DNA from: CAYXDO01 sp964463485
GTDB lineage: Bacteria > Myxococcota > Kuafuiibacteriia > Kuafuiibacteriales > Kuafuiibacteriaceae
Length of the DNA: 64,000 nucleotides
Assembly (NCBI GenBank): GCA_964463485.1
Contig: CAYXDO010000022.1
Location: 29,551-93,550 of the forward strand
Reading direction: 5' to 3'
The translations under genes and the position numbers were made by a program. Below, in pieces: positions 60,834 to 64,000 of this stretch. Below the pieces are notes generated by a model that had not been told where the DNA came from, did not search any database, and was given only the letters and a program-made list of their open reading frames with translations. Each line of letters opens with the position of its first letter. Position 1 is the stretch's first letter.

Positions 60834-61466
60834 TCACCGCGTTCGCCGCGGTTCATCGTCGTCCCGCGAAGGCTCGGTCTCGTTCGCTCCCGGAGCCGAG
60901 ATCCTCCCAGGAGGCATCCACTTCAACCCCGTCTCGCAGTCGACGTGACGAACGTCCACGCGTGCGCGAGAGACAGTCAGCTCGCCAAAAATGATGGGTA
61001 GCGTGAATCGGCGCGGGCCGATCGAACCCGGGTTGAAAACGGTGATCCCGCGATCCCGGCCCGCAAACGGCACGTGTGAATGCCCACACACGATCAGATC
61101 TGCGTCGAGCTTCTTCGCGAGCTTCCTTGCGTCAGCCCTGACCCTCGGGCCGGCCAGAGCGATATGGAGGAGCAGAACGCGCAGGGCCCGACGTCCCTCG
61201 TCGAGCACGTCGATCGCCATCGAGTCTGGCATTTCGAGCCCGTCGATGTTGCCGCGAACGGCCAGCACGGGAGCCACCTCGGCGAGCTCGTCCAACACGC
61301 GCAGATCGCCGATGTCGCCCCCATGGAGAATACAGTCCGGCTTCAGCGCGGAGATCCGCGAGATCCCGTCTGAGTGGATCTTGGAGTGAGTATCCGCGAC
61401 CGCGACGATTCGGAGGTCTCCTGACCGGCTCTCCACCGATCGATCCACGTGAACCCATCTCTGCAC
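60834..61466 (-). CDS. YfcE/MJ0936-type metallophosphoesterase
   Basis: 210 residues. Metal-binding motifs are complete: VADTHSK, LHGGDIGD, RGNIDG, LLLHI and VCGHSHVPF, followed by FNPGSIGPRRF, which marks the small YfcE/MJ0936 phosphodiesterase group. The C-terminal 30 residues are charged and unusual. It probably hydrolyses phosphodiesters or nucleotides in the cytoplasm. Confidence 0.85.
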   Translation of the reverse strand: MQRWVHVDRSVESRSGDLRIVAVADTHSKIHSDGISRISALKPDCILHGGDIGDLRVLDELAEVAPVLAVRGNIDGLEMPDSMAIDVLDEGRRALRVLLLHIALAGPRVRADARKLAKKLDADLIVCGHSHVPFAGRDRGITVFNPGSIGPRRFTLPIIFGELTVSRARVDVRHVDCETGLKWMPPGRISAPGANETEPSRDDDEPRRTR

Positions 61467-61534
61467 GCTTGAACGGTCACGCTGCTGCGCACGAAAGGCA
61501 AGGGTCAGAAAGAGTCGCGGCTTTCGTGCGCCGG

Positions 61535-62941
61535 ATGGGGTACAGCGCGGAAGTGACCGAGGCGGCCGCCGCTCCGAGGCTTCGCACGCTGCTCGAGCTC
61601 GCGTGGCCCGTCGTCGTTTCCCGCTCGACTCAAGTCGTCGTGGGTCTGACCGATGCGGTGATGGTCGCGAGCCTCGGTGAGGCCGCGCTCGCAGCGACGA
61701 CCACCGGTGCCCTCAACACCTTCAACCTACTCATCTTGCCGATGGGCATCGTATTCATCGTCCAGAGCTTCGCGTCGCAGCTGTTTGGCAAGGGTGATCT
61801 GCCCGGAGCTCGTCGGTACGCTTGGTACGGGTTGAGCGTCGCGCTCGTCACTGGCTTGGCTTCGATGATCGTCCAACCCTTCGTTGGGCCCGCGCTCGGG
61901 TTGCTCACCTACGAAGACGCGGTACGCCAGCAAATGACCGCGTACTTGGAAATCAGGCTGCTCTCGGCGGCCGCGGCGATTGGCATCGAGGCGCTGGGCG
62001 CCTATTACGGCGGACTCGGCAACACGCGGATGCCGATGTTCGCGAACGTCCTCGCGATGGTCGCAAATGTCGCACTCAACTGGGTGTTCATCTACGGACA
62101 CCTCGGTGTGCCGGCGCTCGGAGTGACCGGCGCGGCGATCGCCAGCGCTGTTGCCTCCTGGATTGCGTTTGCCGGACTGTTCACAGCGTTCTACACCGGC
62201 CGGGGCGGAGGCGCCGGCCGCGCTTCGAAGCTCCAGTTCCGGGAGCTCAGGAGGATGCTTCGGTTCGGACTCCCGTCGGGGCTCAATTGGTTCTTCGAGT
62301 TCCTCGCGTTCAGCTTCTTCGTCAACGTCGTCGTGGCCGGGCTCGGAACGACTTCGCTGGCCGCGATGATGGCCGTCCTGCAGCTCAACTCGATGTCGTT
62401 CATGCCGGCCTTTGGATTTGCTACGGCTGCAGCCATCCTCGTGGGTCAGGCGATCGGCGCCGATCGCAAGCAAGACGTGCCGCCGACGACGTTGCTCGCG
62501 TTGAAGGTCGTCTCGACCTGGCAGGGCTTGGTGGGACTCGCCTATCTCGCGTTTCCTGGAGGGTTGTTGGCGCCGTTCGCCACCCAAGCATCCTCCGAGT
62601 TCGTCGAAGTCGGGCGCCGCATGCTCATGCTCTCGGTAGCCTGGCAACTCTTCGACGCCGCGTCGATCACGTTGGGTGAAGTCTTGAGGGCGGCCGGAGA
62701 CACGTCTTTTCCGATGTGGGCCAGGACCGCCATCGCGTGGCTGCTGTTCGCACCCGGAAGCTACTGGACCGTGTCGGTTCGCGGCGGCGGTGATCTCGCC
62801 GCGATCGGCTGGATCGTCTTCTATCTGTTCTCTCTGTGCGCGGTCTTGACCTACCGCTTCCGTTCGGGCGCGTGGCGCCACATCGAGCTCGTGGATCCGC
62901 TCGCCAGCGTTGAGGCCTCCGCTCCTCAACTGCCGCCCTGA
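61535..62941 (+). CDS. MATE-family efflux transporter
   Basis: 468 residues from ATG 61535 (frame open to TTG 61469). Twelve hydrophobic helices are evident. The family pattern is clear in LLELAWPVVVSRSTQVVVGL, TDAVMVASLGEAALAA, and the internal duplicate MLRFGLPSGLNWFFEFLAFS, with ATAAAILVGQAIGAD and AWQLFDAASITLGEVLRAAG. MATE proteins export drugs or metabolites by Na+ or H+ exchange. The substrate is not known. Confidence 0.92.
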   Translation: MGYSAEVTEAAAAPRLRTLLELAWPVVVSRSTQVVVGLTDAVMVASLGEAALAATTTGALNTFNLLILPMGIVFIVQSFASQLFGKGDLPGARRYAWYGLSVALVTGLASMIVQPFVGPALGLLTYEDAVRQQMTAYLEIRLLSAAAAIGIEALGAYYGGLGNTRMPMFANVLAMVANVALNWVFIYGHLGVPALGVTGAAIASAVASWIAFAGLFTAFYTGRGGGAGRASKLQFRELRRMLRFGLPSGLNWFFEFLAFSFFVNVVVAGLGTTSLAAMMAVLQLNSMSFMPAFGFATAAAILVGQAIGADRKQDVPPTTLLALKVVSTWQGLVGLAYLAFPGGLLAPFATQASSEFVEVGRRMLMLSVAWQLFDAASITLGEVLRAAGDTSFPMWARTAIAWLLFAPGSYWTVSVRGGGDLAAIGWIVFYLFSLCAVLTYRFRSGAWRHIELVDPLASVEASAPQLPP

Positions 62942-63006
62942 GCCCGCAGGCCTGCTGCCTGAAGCCCGCAGCGCCGGCCTCGAGCGCAGCATCGGACGTT
63001 GGCCCG

Positions 63007-63912
63007 ATGCTTGCGATGCCGTTCTGCATGTTCACCAACACCGGATTCTCCGTCAGCGCCTCCTCCGCCCGCGCCGCCCGATGGAACCAGCTCGCAAATG
63101 AGTCTCCCGCCAAGGCTCCCGTGCAGGCCGCTCGTCCGTCCGACTCGGGCAACCTGCTCTCTCGAGGCAGCCGCGGCGAGGAGGTCGCGCAACTCCAACG
63201 AACGATCAACGCGAGCGGAGCCAACCCTCCGCTCGAGGTCGATGGCAAGTTCGGACCCCTCACCGACGCCGCGGTCCGAGACTTCCAGACGCGATCGAAG
63301 ATTCAAGTCGACGGGATCGTCGGCCCGGAGACCCGCGCCGCTCTAGGATATCAGATGAGCCCCGGATCGAGGCCGGAGCTCGCGCAGACGGCCCCGCGCG
63401 TCGGTGAGTCTGGACCGGGCGGCTCCATCCCGGTGCGCAGCCTGAGCCAGCCGAACTTCGACGCGGCCAAAGCCGGAGCTGGCTTCTCGCCCCGCGCCGG
63501 CGCCGGCAACGCCACCGCGACTTTCGACGACGTTCGCGGGGCGGGCCAACGGAATCAGATGGTGACCGGCAAGATCACCGTCAACGGCAACTCGTACGAC
63601 TTCAGAAGCGGCGGACACGGTCGCGGAAGTCTTCCCGCAGGTCAGTATGAAGTCAGTCCCCATATGTGGAGCCGCGACACCAAGGGCATGACCGTGGGTG
63701 GCGTCGGCTACAGCTTCGCGATGAGCGACAAATATGACAGCCGCGTCGGCGGGACTCGATCGCTGCTCCGAATCCACCCCGACGGCGGCAGCGCGGGAAC
63801 TCAAGGCTGTATCGGCATCGTCGGCGACGCCGCCACCCAACGACGATTCCGCGAGGACATGCGTCAGGAGCTCGCCAGAAATGGCAGGAGCTTCACGCTG
63901 AACGTGGGTTGA
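63007..63912 (+). CDS. Peptidoglycan-binding, L,D-transpeptidase-like (tlde1-type) protein
   Basis: 301 residues. Residues about 50-115 are a PG_binding_1 domain (LLSRGSRGEEVAQLQRTINA; EVDGKFGPLTDAAVRDFQTR). The C-terminus has an L,D-transpeptidase-like region: GGHGRGSLPAGQYEVSPHMW, LLRIHPDGGSAGTQGCIGIV, with His and the nucleophile Cys. The form resembles the tlde1/DUF2778 effector domain used by type VI secretion, and also YkuD enzymes. The start of the protein is not a typical signal peptide. It may be a cell-wall enzyme or an antibacterial effector; the sequence does not decide. Confidence 0.75.
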   Translation: MLAMPFCMFTNTGFSVSASSARAARWNQLANESPAKAPVQAARPSDSGNLLSRGSRGEEVAQLQRTINASGANPPLEVDGKFGPLTDAAVRDFQTRSKIQVDGIVGPETRAALGYQMSPGSRPELAQTAPRVGESGPGGSIPVRSLSQPNFDAAKAGAGFSPRAGAGNATATFDDVRGAGQRNQMVTGKITVNGNSYDFRSGGHGRGSLPAGQYEVSPHMWSRDTKGMTVGGVGYSFAMSDKYDSRVGGTRSLLRIHPDGGSAGTQGCIGIVGDAATQRRFREDMRQELARNGRSFTLNVG

Positions 63913-64000
63913 GGACTCAGACTTCCGACTCAGGCTGGTCTGTGGTCTAGCAGCCTGCGGGGAAATTCGAAGTCCAAGCAGTTTGGATCACTTGGAATTT
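63913..64000. other. Window end, no gene seen
   Basis: The last 88 bases after the transpeptidase-like gene hold no open frame that can be supported. Confidence 0.5.

Overview
The window looks like a chromosomal segment of a high-GC Myxococcota (Polyangia/Sandaracinaceae-like) bacterium. This is inferred from the strong G/C bias at third codon positions, the many lipoproteins with Asp/Gly/Ser/Val linkers, a eukaryote-like Ser/Thr kinase fused to an AAA-ATPase/TPR module, FHA/PilZ, SHOCT and PATAN/roadblock proteins, and frequent GTG starts that overlap the previous stop. No ribosomal or housekeeping operon is present to fix the taxon.

Layout. 1-0.9 kb: the 3' end of a gene, then a non-coding stretch with a diverged direct repeat. 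0.9-3.8 kb: a YedZ-like membrane haem protein facing a three-gene overlapping GMC oxidoreductase operon. 3.8-4.3 kb: a palindrome-rich spacer. 4.3-12.7 kb: a haem/iron unit made of an HmuR-like TonB receptor, a lipoprotein with three HmuY repeats, two small membrane proteins (one with cytochrome b-like histidines), a Cys-rich histidine kinase, an NtrC-type activator and, behind a near-consensus sigma-54 promoter, a REC-PATAN-roadblock protein. 12.9-17.8 kb: a propeller-like lipoprotein, a subtilase and a Kelch lipoprotein. 18.1-21.6 kb: a translationally coupled operon of ElbB, a 2OG-Fe(II) oxygenase-like protein and a beta-propeller/di-haem peroxidase fusion. 21.8-25.8 kb: a fused TRAP permease, a mono-haem lipoprotein, an ExbD-like protein and a SPASM radical SAM enzyme. 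25.9-39 kb: a poorly known accessory region with a DcrB/Eag-like protein beside a glycine-zipper protein, a 926-residue multi-TM helical protein coupled to a lipoprotein, and a four-gene operon around a cobalamin-type radical SAM enzyme. 39.2-51.9 kb: the kinase-ATPase, a SUMF1-like lipoprotein, Cys-rich and Ig-like lipoproteins, FHA-PilZ, PH-SHOCT and zinc-ribbon/SH3 proteins.

52.0-58.8 kb is a decaying genomic island. It starts at a tRNA-Glu(UUC) gene, whose 3' end (16 bp) is repeated 6.0 kb downstream. A serine recombinase with a nonsense codon and at least three frameshifts abuts the tRNA. The cargo is largely toxin-antitoxin debris: an RHH antitoxin with a truncated GNAT toxin, a second GNAT, an HTH protein, and brnA beside a broken brnT. 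Immediately beyond the second repeat lie the C-terminal half of a related recombinase and an internally deleted brnA copy, so two related elements appear to have integrated in tandem at the same site. 59.1-63.9 kb returns to core-like genes: a TPR membrane protein, an alpha/beta hydrolase, a metallophosphoesterase, a MATE transporter and a peptidoglycan-binding L,D-transpeptidase-like protein.

The strongest candidates for undescribed systems are the cobalamin radical SAM operon (34.3-39.0 kb), the ElbB/oxygenase/di-haem operon (18.1-21.6 kb), and the Hmu-like uptake unit with its own two-component and sigma-54 control (4.3-12.7 kb). All function calls rest on motif reading; no database search was run.
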